From Qingshengfaniella alkalisoli (GTDB lineage: Bacteria > Pseudomonadota > Alphaproteobacteria > Rhodobacterales > Rhodobacteraceae): a stretch of DNA of 64,000 bases. The notes under the pieces were generated by a model. The model was not told the origin of the DNA. It saw only the letters and a list, made by a program, of their open reading frames with translations, and made no database searches. The first letter of the stretch is position 1, and the number at the start of each line of letters is the position of its first letter. A program made the translations under genes and the position numbers. The stretch covers positions 310,001 through 374,000 of the forward strand of contig NZ_CP042262.1 of the NCBI RefSeq assembly GCF_007855645.1, written 5' to 3'. Below are positions 44,019 to 52,638 of this stretch, one piece after another.

Positions 44019-45206
44019 ATGACAAATGCGCGGGTCGTACGAAACGCCGAAATTCCCGACGCCTTGCGCATTGCCCGGGCAAAGGCTTCGCCCAATCTGG
44101 GACCGCGGCTATTGTTCTTCTCAGGTGGCAGCGCTTTGAACAGTGTTTCGCGGCGGCTCAAGGAATACACCCACAACTCCGCACATCTCATTACCCCGTT
44201 TGACAGCGGAGGATCATCGGCAGTGCTGCGCGACGCGTTCGGTATGCCGGCCGTTGGAGACGTGCGTAGCCGGTTGATGGCGCTCGCCGATGAAACGGAG
44301 TTGGGCCAGCCGGACATTTACGCATTGTTCACGCATCGCTTGCCGAAAGACGCGCCAAAGAAGGAGCTTATCGCGGAGTTTCGTTCGATCATCGACGGTA
44401 CCCACCCTTTGATGCGGTCCGTGTCGCAACCCATGCGCAGCCTGATCCTGACGCAGCTCCGCAGCTTCGCCGATCGAATGCCCGGCGATCTGGACCTGCG
44501 CGGAGCCAGCATCGGCAACCTGATCCTGGCCGGCGGCTATTTTGCCAATGACCAGGCGCTGGAACCGGTTCTGTTTCTGATGTCCAAGATGGTAGCGGTG
44601 CTGGGAACCGTCCGCGCGGTTGTAGACATGAACCTGCACATCGGCGCGGAACTGGAGGATGGCAGTATTGTCATCGGACAGCGTCATCTGACCGGCAAGG
44701 AGGTCGCGCCTATCCACAGCCCGGTCCGGCGTCTGTTCCTGTCAGACGGCACGCGGGAAATCCCCGCAGAGGGCGTCCGGTTGCCAAAACGCAACCGCCG
44801 GCTGATCGAACGTGCGGATCTGATCTGCTACCCACCCGGCAGCCTCTATTCCAGCGTTATTGCCAATCTCTTGCCTCTCCGGGTCGGATCAACCATCGCC
44901 TCGCGGGCAGTGCCGAAAGTCTACGTGCCTAGCCTGGGCCACGATCCGGAATGCCTGGATATGTCATTGGCTGATCAGGTGGAGGCGCTATTGCAGGCGC
45001 TCAAATCGGATCTGAAGACGACACAGCCAAATAACGAGCTCGTCAATCTGGTGCTCTGCGACAGGAATGTTGTCTCCAAGGCTGCGGTGACGGAAGTCCG
45101 GAACAGACACGGCATCGCTTCCGCCCATGTCGATTTGATACACCCTGACCGTCCTGAAAAATACGATCCCGAGCGGCTTTGCGACGCCCTTGTTTCGCTA
45201 AGCTAG
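44019..45206 (+). CDS. CofD-like protein (GAK system)
   Basis: A 395-residue protein of the CofD/YvcK fold: the nucleotide loop LLFFSGGSALNSVSRRL (about residues 31-47), ITPFDSGGSSAVLRDAFGMPAVGDVR (about 58-83) and RGASIGNLILAG (about 160-171). CofD moves phospholactate in F420 synthesis, YvcK binds UDP-sugars; this GAK-type branch has unknown substrate. The ATG at 44019 has a good AAGGA site. It diverges from the rest of the cluster. Confidence 0.82.
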   Translation: MTNARVVRNAEIPDALRIARAKASPNLGPRLLFFSGGSALNSVSRRLKEYTHNSAHLITPFDSGGSSAVLRDAFGMPAVGDVRSRLMALADETELGQPDIYALFTHRLPKDAPKKELIAEFRSIIDGTHPLMRSVSQPMRSLILTQLRSFADRMPGDLDLRGASIGNLILAGGYFANDQALEPVLFLMSKMVAVLGTVRAVVDMNLHIGAELEDGSIVIGQRHLTGKEVAPIHSPVRRLFLSDGTREIPAEGVRLPKRNRRLIERADLICYPPGSLYSSVIANLLPLRVGSTIASRAVPKVYVPSLGHDPECLDMSLADQVEALLQALKSDLKTTQPNNELVNLVLCDRNVVSKAAVTEVRNRHGIASAHVDLIHPDRPEKYDPERLCDALVSLS

Positions 45207-45223
45207 CTCAGGACTCATAACCA

Positions 45224-45310
45224 CTATATGATGGTTACCGCGACGGCGATGGCTGAAAAGAAGACCTTGGGGCATCGGTCATAGCTGGTCGCCATTCGCG
45301 GCCACACGGT
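45224..45310 (-). mobile_element. Remnant of an IS5-family transposase C-terminus
   Basis: On the minus strand the stretch reads VWPRMATSYDRCPKVFFSAIAVAVTII, close to the R-ATRYD--P-TFFSAI-LAATVIFWL end of IS5-group transposases. The rest of the gene is gone. It sits between the CofD-like gene and the sugar ABC operon, i.e. at the border of two accessory blocks. Confidence 0.55.
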
Positions 45311-45509
45311 CGACGTCCAGTCGGTGATAACCAAAGCCCAGCGACCCCGCCGAAAACTTTTGCACAAGAAGAACTGTCTATAAATGACATCTCCTCAGCG
45401 AGCCTGACAAAGCTTCACGCAAAAATAATTGACACGAAGAGCATTCTGCAACAAAAATTGCAGACCAGATTGGCGAACAACAACGGCCAACAGGGGAGGA
45501 GGAATATCT
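45311..45509. promoter_or_regulatory. Promoter/leader of the sugar ABC operon
   Basis: TTGACA at 45429-45434 is a good -35; a matching -10 was not clear. The operator-like palindrome at 45447-45462 (listed separately) lies just after it. The ribosome site GGGGAGGAGGAA at 45493-45504 is unusually strong and is fully complementary to the loop motif CCUCCUCCC of the small RNA at 35.5 kb. Confidence 0.5.
45447..45462. promoter_or_regulatory. TGCAA-N6-TTGCA operator before the sugar ABC operon
   Basis: TGCAA at 45447-45451 and TTGCA at 45458-45462 form an inverted repeat with six bases between, 47 bases before the ABC ATPase start. The same arrangement occurs between iolG and iolD at 56867-56882. 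A shared regulator, most simply the RpiR protein at 49563, is inferred. Confidence 0.6.
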
Positions 45510-46251
45510 GTGAGTTTACTTGAACTCAGGGGAATCACGAAAAGCTTCGGTGCCATCCACGCGCTTCAGGGGGTGGATCTGAGCATCGCGGCGGGCGAGG
45601 CGGTCGGTCTGATGGGTGACAACGGGGCCGGAAAGTCCACGTTGATGAAAGTCATCGCGGGAAACTTCCCACCCACACAGGGAGAAATCCTGATCAACGG
45701 AACGCCGGTCCAGTTTCAGCAGCCGATTGATGCCAGGGAGAACGGAATCGAGATTGTCTACCAGGACCTTGCGTTATGCGACAACCTGACGGCAGCGGCG
45801 AATGTTTTCCTGGGACGGGAAATCCGCAAGAAATTTGGTCCGATCAGCTATCTTGATCACAAGGCGATGTACAAGGGTGCCGGGGAATTGTTCGGAGAGT
45901 TGAAATCCGAAACCCGCCCCCGTGATCTTGTCAAACAGATGTCGGGCGGTCAGCGTCAGGCGGTTGCCATCGCGCGGACGCGGTTGTCGGACCCCAAGCT
46001 CGTGCTGATGGACGAACCGACCGCAGCGATCTCGGTCCGCCAGGTGGCCGAGGTTCTCGCGCTGATCAAAGCGGCTGAAAGACACCGGGCATGCGGTGAT
46101 CCTCGTATCCCACAGGATGCCCGACGTTTTCGATGTCTGCGACCGTGTTGCCGTGCTCAGGCGGGGCAAGAAGGTGGCCGACAAACGTATCAGTGAAACC
46201 AGCCCGGAGGAAGTCACGGGCCTGATCATCGGGGCGATCGAACACGCATGA
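45510..46251 (+). pseudogene. Sugar ABC transporter ATPase (RbsA-like, single domain), frameshifted near its end
   Basis: The GTG at 45510 with a strong ribosome site opens LLELRGITKSFGAIHALQGVDL; Walker A GDNGAGKST, signature MSGGQRQAVAIAR and Walker B VLMDEPTAAI follow. About residue 187 the frame shifts: after ALIK it should continue RLKDTGHAVILVSHRMPDVF in the +1 frame up to a TGA at 46249. An extra A in the AAA run at 46068-46070 explains it. If real, the protein loses its H-loop and would not work. The restored gene overlaps the permease by four bases. Confidence 0.8.
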
Positions 46252-47298
46252 CCGAGACACCGCAAGACGCACATAGCGAAACCGCACAGACGCCACCGAA
46301 ATCCCATGCCGAGATCGACGACGAGATCACGTCCCGGCAGGAACATTCGGGTTTTCTGAGCATCGTCCGAACGCAACCCTTCTGGGTCTTCATCGCCATC
46401 CTTGCCATCGGAGTGGTGATGTCGTTCGTGTCCGACGTCTTCCTGTCGGAACGCAACCTGTTCAATTCCACCCGCAACTTCGCATTCTTCGGGTATCATG
46501 GCGCTTGGAATGTCGGCGGTGATCTGTACGGCAGGGATCGACCTGTCCGTGGGCTCGCTGATGGGCTTGACCGGCATCATGGCCGGGCTGGTGATGCAGG
46601 CGGGCGGGAACATCCTGTTCGGGTTCCTGGCCTGCATGGGCACCGCGGCCCTCGTCGGATTCATAAATGGCGTATTGATTGCCTATGTCCGATTAGCCCC
46701 GTTCGTGGTCACGCTCGGCATGTTGGCGATGGCCCGGTCAATGGCGATGGTCGTTTCCAACAACAAGATGATATATGAATTCGGCCCCAACCAGGATCTG
46801 TTCGAATGGATTGGCGGGGAAAGCGTCCTTGGCGTGCCTAACCCCGTATGGGTGCTGATCGTCCTGACGGCTGTCTTCTGGTGGGTCTGGCGGTATTCCA
46901 GATGGGGGCGTTGGGTGATTGCCATCGGGGGCAATGCGCATGCGGCCAAGCTGTCGGGCATACCGGTCGAACGGGTGGTTGTGTCAGTCTACATGATCAG
47001 CTCGCTCTGTGCGGGATTGGCCGCGTTTCTCATGGTCGGCTGGTTCGGGTCCGTCACCAACGCATTGGGCCTGACCTACGAGTTGAACGTCATCGCGGCG
47101 TCGGTGATTGGCGGCGCCAATCTGATGGGCGGCGTGGTCTATGCGCTCGGCGCGCCGATCGGGGCCGCGCTGATGGAACTCATTCGAAACTCACTGTTGC
47201 TGGCGGGTATTGACGCCCTTTGGCAGCAGTTCTTTGTTGGTCTGTTTCTCATACTCGCTGTGCTGTTGGAACAGATCCGCAACCGCGGGAACAAATAA
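46248..47298 (+). pseudogene. Sugar ABC transporter permease (RbsC-like), frameshifted near its start
   Basis: The N-terminal part (MTETPQDAHSETAQ to NLFNSTRNFAFFG) is in one frame; from IMALGMSAVICTAGIDLSVGS on, the RbsC-type permease (about ten segments, AASVIGGANLMGGVVYALGA) is in the +1 frame to 47298. One extra base at about 46491-46494 accounts for the break. A functional protein could perhaps start at the internal ATG 46498 but would miss the first segment. It belongs to the operon ATPase-permease-binding protein. Confidence 0.8.
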
Positions 47299-47360
47299 CC
47301 CGCACCAACCGGGTGCGCAGGCCAAGTGCCGCGGACCCAAATCATCAAACTGGGAGGTAA

Positions 47361-48362
47361 ATGATGAAAAAGCTAATGACCTTGACAACGCTGGCCGCGC
47401 TCGCGATGCCCGCCATGGCATCGGCGCAGGACGGCTACACCTTCGCATTGGTGCCGAAGGCGATGAACAACCCTTTCTTCGACCTGGCGCGCGATGGGTG
47501 CTATGCGGCGCAGGAAGAACTCGATGACGTCACCTGCGAATATATCGGACCGGGCGAACACACCGAGATGGAGCAGATCCAGATCGTGCAGGACCTGATT
47601 TCACGCGGGGTGGACGGGATCGCGGTCTCGCCGTCCAACGCACCGGCGATGGCCAAGGCACTGCAACAGGCGGTCGAGGCGGGTATCCCGGTGATGACAT
47701 GGGACGCCGACCTGTTGGCCGAAGATGCCGATATTCGCGCGACCTTCGTGGGAACCAAGAATTACGATATCGGCGTGAACCTCGCCAATATCACGCAGGA
47801 ACGCCATCCGGACGGGGGCACGATCTGCCTCCAAACGGGCGGCGCGGCTGCGGCAAACCACAACGAGCGTCTCAAGGGCATCCGCGACACGCTGGCCGGC
47901 GAAGACATGGGCGAAGCCCCCGGCACGCCCCTTGATGGGCAAGGCGGCTGGACGGAAATTTCCGGTTGTCCCCTGATCACGGATGACGATGGGAACAAGG
48001 CTGTTCAGGGGATGACGGACATTCTCGCCGCGAACCCCGATTTGACGGCCTTCGTGTCGACAGGTGCGTTCACGCAATGGTTCGACAACGCGTATCGCCA
48101 GGCGGCCGAACCCTATAAGGCGGAGATGGACTCAGGCGAAATGTCGATCATCGTGGCAGATACGCTACCGATGCAGATGGAACAGCTCGCGGATGGTTTG
48201 TCCAATGGACAGGTCGGTCAGCGCCCCTATGAAATGGGGTACCGGTCCATGTTCATCCTGAAGGATCTGGTCGAAGGCAATGAGGTCGAAGACCCGATCT
48301 ACACCGGGCTGGACGTGTGCACGAACGACAACGCCGAAAGCTGCCTCGGCGGAGACAGCTAA
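47361..48362 (+). CDS. Sugar ABC transporter substrate-binding protein (RbsB-like)
   Basis: A 333-residue periplasmic protein: signal peptide ends near MASA-QDG; the mature part opens YTFALVPKAMNNPFFDLARDGC, as in periplasmic sugar-binding proteins of the RbsB/LacI fold, with GVDGIAVSPSNAPAM and GIPVMTWDAD following. Four or more cysteines suggest disulfides. It is intact, unlike the two upstream transporter genes. With the iol genes downstream, an inositol or other cyclitol is the likely ligand. Confidence 0.86.
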   Translation: MMKKLMTLTTLAALAMPAMASAQDGYTFALVPKAMNNPFFDLARDGCYAAQEELDDVTCEYIGPGEHTEMEQIQIVQDLISRGVDGIAVSPSNAPAMAKALQQAVEAGIPVMTWDADLLAEDADIRATFVGTKNYDIGVNLANITQERHPDGGTICLQTGGAAAANHNERLKGIRDTLAGEDMGEAPGTPLDGQGGWTEISGCPLITDDDGNKAVQGMTDILAANPDLTAFVSTGAFTQWFDNAYRQAAEPYKAEMDSGEMSIIVADTLPMQMEQLADGLSNGQVGQRPYEMGYRSMFILKDLVEGNEVEDPIYTGLDVCTNDNAESCLGGDS

Positions 48363-48418
48363 GGTCGTTACAATCCTCGCGGTCCTCTTCGGAGGGCCGC
48401 GTCTTGCAGGAGAGATGA

Positions 48419-49498
48419 ATGCAGAAGGTACGCTACGCCGTGGTCGGCGCAGGTTGGATTTCGCAGATCGCGTTCATGCCGGCGGTCGCGCAAACCGGCA
48501 ATTCGGAGATCACGGTGATCGTCAGCGGCAATGCGGACGCGGCGCGCAAGCTCGCCGACTTCCATGACGTGCCGCATGTGGTGCCCTATGAAGACTACGA
48601 CAAGATTCTGGCCGATGATCTTGTCGACGCAGTCTATATCGCGCTGCCCAACTCGATGCATGCGGATTACGCCATCCGAGCGGCGCGCGCGGGCAAACAC
48701 CTTCTGGTGGAGAAACCGCTCGCCATCTCTGTCGAGGAATGCGAGGCCATGATCGCCGCTGCCGAAGAGGCGGGGGTTCACCTTATGACAGCCTATCGGC
48801 TTCATCACGAACCCGGAACGGTTGAGCTTCTGGAACAGATCCGGAAAGGGGCAATCGGCGATCCGCGCATATTTTCGTCCGTCTTCTCGCTGCAATCGGT
48901 TCTGGGGAACCACCGGCTTCAGTCGAAGCACTGGGGCGGCCCATTGCAGGACATCGGTGTCTACTGCCTGAACGCCGCGCGCCAGGTCTTTGGCGACGAG
49001 CCGGTTGAAGTCGTCGCTATGGAGGGCGGCGCAGAGGGGGATCCCAGGTTCACGGAGGTCGCCGAGGCAGTGGCCGTCACGCTGAGATTCCCCGAGGGCC
49101 GTTTCGCGCAGTTCGTCGCAAGCTTCGGTGCGGACGCCAATGACAGCTTTCAGGTTGTGGGTACCCAGGGGACATTGACGATGGATCCGGCATTCAAGTT
49201 CGATGACGCGTTGAAGATGCGGCTTCGCCAGAACGAAAAGACAGTCGATGAAATCTCAGCGGAACAGGTCGATCATTTTGGCGCCATGACCGCCTATTTC
49301 TCGGACTGTATCATGAACGGATCGCCGCCGGAAAATGACGGATATGAAGGGCTGGCCGACGTGAAGGCCATGATCGCGATCGAGAAGGCTGCAGCAACCG
49401 GTCGTGCCCAGAAAATAGACATTGCGCCGCGCACCGCACGCCCCGGACCTGACACCGTTCGACACATCCCATGCACGCAAAGACGCCTGGTGTTGTGA
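48419..49498 (+). CDS. Gfo/Idh/MocA-family dehydrogenase
   Basis: A 359-residue NAD(P)-dependent dehydrogenase. Opening YAVVGAGWISQIAFMPAV carries the dinucleotide-binding glycines; LLVEKPLAISVEECEAMI holds the catalytic Lys (about residue 95), and the end of the domain has HWGGPLQDIGVYCLNAARQVFG with the His/Asp pair. Relatives oxidise sugars or cyclitols. It is 56 bases after the binding-protein gene and likely in the same operon. Confidence 0.86.
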   Translation: MQKVRYAVVGAGWISQIAFMPAVAQTGNSEITVIVSGNADAARKLADFHDVPHVVPYEDYDKILADDLVDAVYIALPNSMHADYAIRAARAGKHLLVEKPLAISVEECEAMIAAAEEAGVHLMTAYRLHHEPGTVELLEQIRKGAIGDPRIFSSVFSLQSVLGNHRLQSKHWGGPLQDIGVYCLNAARQVFGDEPVEVVAMEGGAEGDPRFTEVAEAVAVTLRFPEGRFAQFVASFGADANDSFQVVGTQGTLTMDPAFKFDDALKMRLRQNEKTVDEISAEQVDHFGAMTAYFSDCIMNGSPPENDGYEGLADVKAMIAIEKAAATGRAQKIDIAPRTARPGPDTVRHIPCTQRRLVL

Positions 49499-49562
49499 GC
49501 AGAACTTGCCACCCGGTTCCGGGCAGGGCATTGAGCGTCGAAACCGGCAAGGAGAGGACCGC

Positions 49563-50447
49563 GTGACGCAAGGTGGACAACCGAAGGACTATGAAGAACT
49601 CATTCGGGTCATCCATGAGCGCTACGATTCCATGAGCAAGACCTACCGGGCGATTGCCGAGTATCTGACGCAGAACCCCAACGATGTCGCCGTCATGTCC
49701 GTCAACAGCATCGCCGAACATTGCGGCATTCACGCGTCCAGCTTCGTTCGCTTCGCCCAGTCGCTTGGCTATTCCGGGTTCAAGACGCTCCAAACCGTTT
49801 TTCAGCGTCGTTTGTCGACCGCCGCCCCCGGGTTCGAGGCGCGTATAGAAGCTTTGGAAAATGAGCTGGTCGCGGGCGATCTGGACGGCGACGGGCATTT
49901 CCTGCGTGATCTGGTCGTGCGTGACATCACCGCGCTCAGATCGCTTCTGTCCGAGGTTTCGCAGGTGGATATGGACCGTGCCGTGGATCTGCTGGAGGAT
50001 GCGGAAACGATCTACCTGATCGGCCAGCTTCGCTCTGCGCCCATCGTGTCGCTTCTGCGCTATGTGCTGACGATGCTGCGCAAGCGGACCGTTCTACTGG
50101 ACGAAAGCGGGGGCCTCGCAACACATCATGCGAAGCTTGCAAGCAAGAAAGACCTGGTCTTCGCAGTCTCGTTCCGGTTCTACGCGCAGGAAGTCGTCAA
50201 CATCGTAGAAGAAGCCGGGCAACGCGGCGTCCCGATCCTGGCGATTTCCGATTCAACCCTGTCACCGCTGGCCAAGAACGCGGATGTGCTGTTCGCCGTG
50301 CCCGAGCGTGAATATACGTTCTCGCGGTCGCTGGCCGCGCCGATGTGCCTGGTCCAGTCCCTGACCACGGCGCTGGCCGCGCGCCAGCAAAAGAAAGACA
50401 AGCCGCGCATCCCGACGGTTACATCGCCGCAGGGAACATCCCTTTAG
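49563..50447 (+). CDS. MurR/RpiR-family transcriptional regulator
   Basis: A 294-residue protein with an N-terminal RpiR helix-turn-helix (KTYRAIAEYLTQNPNDVAVMSVNSIAEHCGIHASSFVRFAQSLGYSGF) and a C-terminal SIS sugar-isomerase-like domain (IYLIGQLRSAPIVSLL, then ILAISDSTLSPLAKNADVLF). The GTG at 49563 has GGAGAGGA upstream. RpiR-type proteins (for example IolR) control inositol genes in alphaproteobacteria. It lies between the transporter genes and the iol genes and is the best candidate for binding the TGCAA-N6-TTGCA sites. Confidence 0.87.
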   Translation: MTQGGQPKDYEELIRVIHERYDSMSKTYRAIAEYLTQNPNDVAVMSVNSIAEHCGIHASSFVRFAQSLGYSGFKTLQTVFQRRLSTAAPGFEARIEALENELVAGDLDGDGHFLRDLVVRDITALRSLLSEVSQVDMDRAVDLLEDAETIYLIGQLRSAPIVSLLRYVLTMLRKRTVLLDESGGLATHHAKLASKKDLVFAVSFRFYAQEVVNIVEEAGQRGVPILAISDSTLSPLAKNADVLFAVPEREYTFSRSLAAPMCLVQSLTTALAARQQKKDKPRIPTVTSPQGTSL

Positions 50448-50467
50448 GCAGTTGGTATCCAGAGGTC

Positions 50468-51466
50468 CTATCGCGAGGGCAGGTCGAACATCGCCACTGC
50501 GCCGGTATTGGCAACAGACACCAGTTGTTCCGCGATCGTCGTCGCGACGAACCCGTCCCAGGCGGTGGCGCCTCCGATCATCTTGCCACCCGTCAGAATA
50601 GCGTCGATCCACGCCTGGTTCTGAAGGCGATAGGCATCGGAAAATCGCGGAATCCAGTTTTCCGGGAAAGCCGATTGTTCCGATCCGTGCGTACGGGTGC
50701 GTATGATTGCGGGAAGAGCCATTTCGACCGTGCCCTGCGTGCCGACGATTTCGCAATGGACGTGGTATCCGTAGCCGGCGTTCATGTTCACTTCTGTCGA
50801 AGAAACAGCGCCGCCGGTGGTCTGCATGGTCACGAGGATCGGATCGCCTGCGGGGATGCCGTCGCCCGCCGGGGTCATCAGGACTGAACCTTGCGTATAC
50901 TCGGCATCGAGCAGCCAGCGGATCACGTCGATTTCGTGCACATAGGAATTGGTTATGGCCATGCTCGGCGTGAACCAGTCCGGCGCGTAAAGATTACGGT
51001 GCTTGTTGTGGACCACGCGCGGCGTCCCGATTGCGCCTGACATCAGCGTGTCCTTCAGTTCACGGTACATCGGGTCGAAGCGGCGCATGAAACCGACATG
51101 CACCAGATCGCGCCCGGACCGAGCTTCGGCTTCAACGATTTCGAGACATGCGGCGGAATCGGTGGCAAGGGGCTTTTCGCACAGGACGGGCTTTCCGGCG
51201 CTGATGCAGGCGAGGACCAGATCATGATGCGTTGAGTCGGGACTTGCGATCACGAGCGCGTCGATATCGGGTGCCGAAATCAATTCGGCGGGGTCGGTAA
51301 ACACGGGTGCAGCGCCTGCGACGGCGACCGCACGGCTGGCATCCGGATCTGCCACGGCTGCCAGATTGGCACCGCGTATGCTTCCACCAAACAGCCGCGC
51401 ATGGTCACCGCCCATAACACCCGCTCCGATGACGCCGACACGAACGCTGTTCTTGCGTGTGTTCAT
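50468..51466 (-). CDS. Gfo/Idh/MocA-family dehydrogenase (inositol 2-dehydrogenase-like)
   Basis: A 332-residue dehydrogenase: VRVGVIGAGVMGGDHARLF binds the cofactor; VLCEKPLATDSAACLEIVE holds the catalytic Lys; GFMRRFDPMYRELKDTL and a YVHEIDVIRWLL block are typical of IolG-type inositol dehydrogenases. It is the last gene of the six-gene minus-strand operon, overlapping the next by four bases. It converges with the RpiR gene. Confidence 0.85.
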   Translation of the reverse strand: MNTRKNSVRVGVIGAGVMGGDHARLFGGSIRGANLAAVADPDASRAVAVAGAAPVFTDPAELISAPDIDALVIASPDSTHHDLVLACISAGKPVLCEKPLATDSAACLEIVEAEARSGRDLVHVGFMRRFDPMYRELKDTLMSGAIGTPRVVHNKHRNLYAPDWFTPSMAITNSYVHEIDVIRWLLDAEYTQGSVLMTPAGDGIPAGDPILVTMQTTGGAVSSTEVNMNAGYGYHVHCEIVGTQGTVEMALPAIIRTRTHGSEQSAFPENWIPRFSDAYRLQNQAWIDAILTGGKMIGGATAWDGFVATTIAEQLVSVANTGAVAMFDLPSR

Positions 51467-52638
51467 TGCTGTGCTCCTTGCTTGGGGGCGTCCGGCCTGT
51501 CACTCGATGGGGCCGCCGCCGTGTTCAACCATCGACCGGCCCGGGCAGATTGTTGAATTCGCTCTACCAGCGTTTGAATGCGTAGGCCCGCCTCAAACCC
51601 GAAGGGCTCGGACGTTTCACCGGCGATTGCCCGCAGAAACTCCAGGATTTCGATCGCCTTCAGATCATTGAAGCCGAGCTGATGACCGGGCGCGACGCAG
51701 AACTCGCCATAGGGCGGATGATCCGGCCCTGCTTCGATCCGGGTGAAGCCACGAAGACCCGGCGCAGCGCGCGTGTCGTAGTGGTGCAATTCGTTGAATC
51801 GTTCCTGGCTGAAATGCAGGCTTCCCTCGGTCCCATGGATCTCGAAATCGTGCTGCATCTTGCGCCCGGTCGCGCACCAGTTGGCCTCGATACTGCCCGA
51901 GGCGCCGGAAGCGAAACGCAGGAATGCGCGACCAATGTCATCGACGTCGACCTTCCGGATGTTGCCGCCGGCGTCACGTCTCGATGGGATGACGGTTACA
52001 AGATCGCCCATCACCCGTGTGACAGGCCCCAGAAGAAATTCCGCCGTGGCAAGCGCGTGGCTGCCCAAATCCGCCAGGGCCCCGCCGCCCACCGGATCGT
52101 GACGAAAGGTGAAAGGCGCGTCGGCATCCGACATGTAGTCTTCGGCGTGGATTCCGCGATAGCCGATAATGTCGCCCAATGTACCGCGCTCGATCATTCT
52201 GCGGGCGTGCTGCAGCATCGGATTGCACAGGTAGTTGAAGCCAACCTGCGTCTTGACCTTCGCCGCTTCTGCCGCAGTGGCCATTTCAGCGGCATCCGCG
52301 GCCAGCGGGGCCAGCGGTTTTTCGCAATAGACATGCTTGCCCGCCGCGATTGCGGCCAACGCCATTTCCTTGTGCAGCGCGTTCGGCGCCGTGATGTCGA
52401 TCAGATCGATCTCGGGGTCGTCAATTATCCCGCGCCAATTATCGGTCGCATGCGTGAAGCCCAGCCGCCGGGCCGCGTCATTGGCGGCCTCTTGGGTGAC
52501 ATCGGCCACCGTGTGAAAAACCGGCGCGAAGGGCAGATCGAATACGCGCATCGCCGTCGCGAACCCGAACACATGTGTCTTTCCCATGAAGCCGGTGCCG
52601 ATCAGGCCGATACGAAGCTCAGGTTTCGATGTGGCCAT
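51463..52638 (-). CDS. Gfo/Idh/MocA-family dehydrogenase
   Basis: A 391-residue member of the family: RIGLIGTGFMGKTHVFGF at the start, HVYCEKPLAPLAADAAEMATA with the catalytic Lys, and GGGALADLGSHALATAEFLLG with the His. The form is close to those acting on keto-sugars or scyllo-inosose-like compounds. It overlaps the previous gene by 20 bases and the next by four. Confidence 0.85.
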   Translation of the reverse strand: MATSKPELRIGLIGTGFMGKTHVFGFATAMRVFDLPFAPVFHTVADVTQEAANDAARRLGFTHATDNWRGIIDDPEIDLIDITAPNALHKEMALAAIAAGKHVYCEKPLAPLAADAAEMATAAEAAKVKTQVGFNYLCNPMLQHARRMIERGTLGDIIGYRGIHAEDYMSDADAPFTFRHDPVGGGALADLGSHALATAEFLLGPVTRVMGDLVTVIPSRRDAGGNIRKVDVDDIGRAFLRFASGASGSIEANWCATGRKMQHDFEIHGTEGSLHFSQERFNELHHYDTRAAPGLRGFTRIEAGPDHPPYGEFCVAPGHQLGFNDLKAIEILEFLRAIAGETSEPFGFEAGLRIQTLVERIQQSARAGRWLNTAAAPSSDRPDAPKQGAQQ

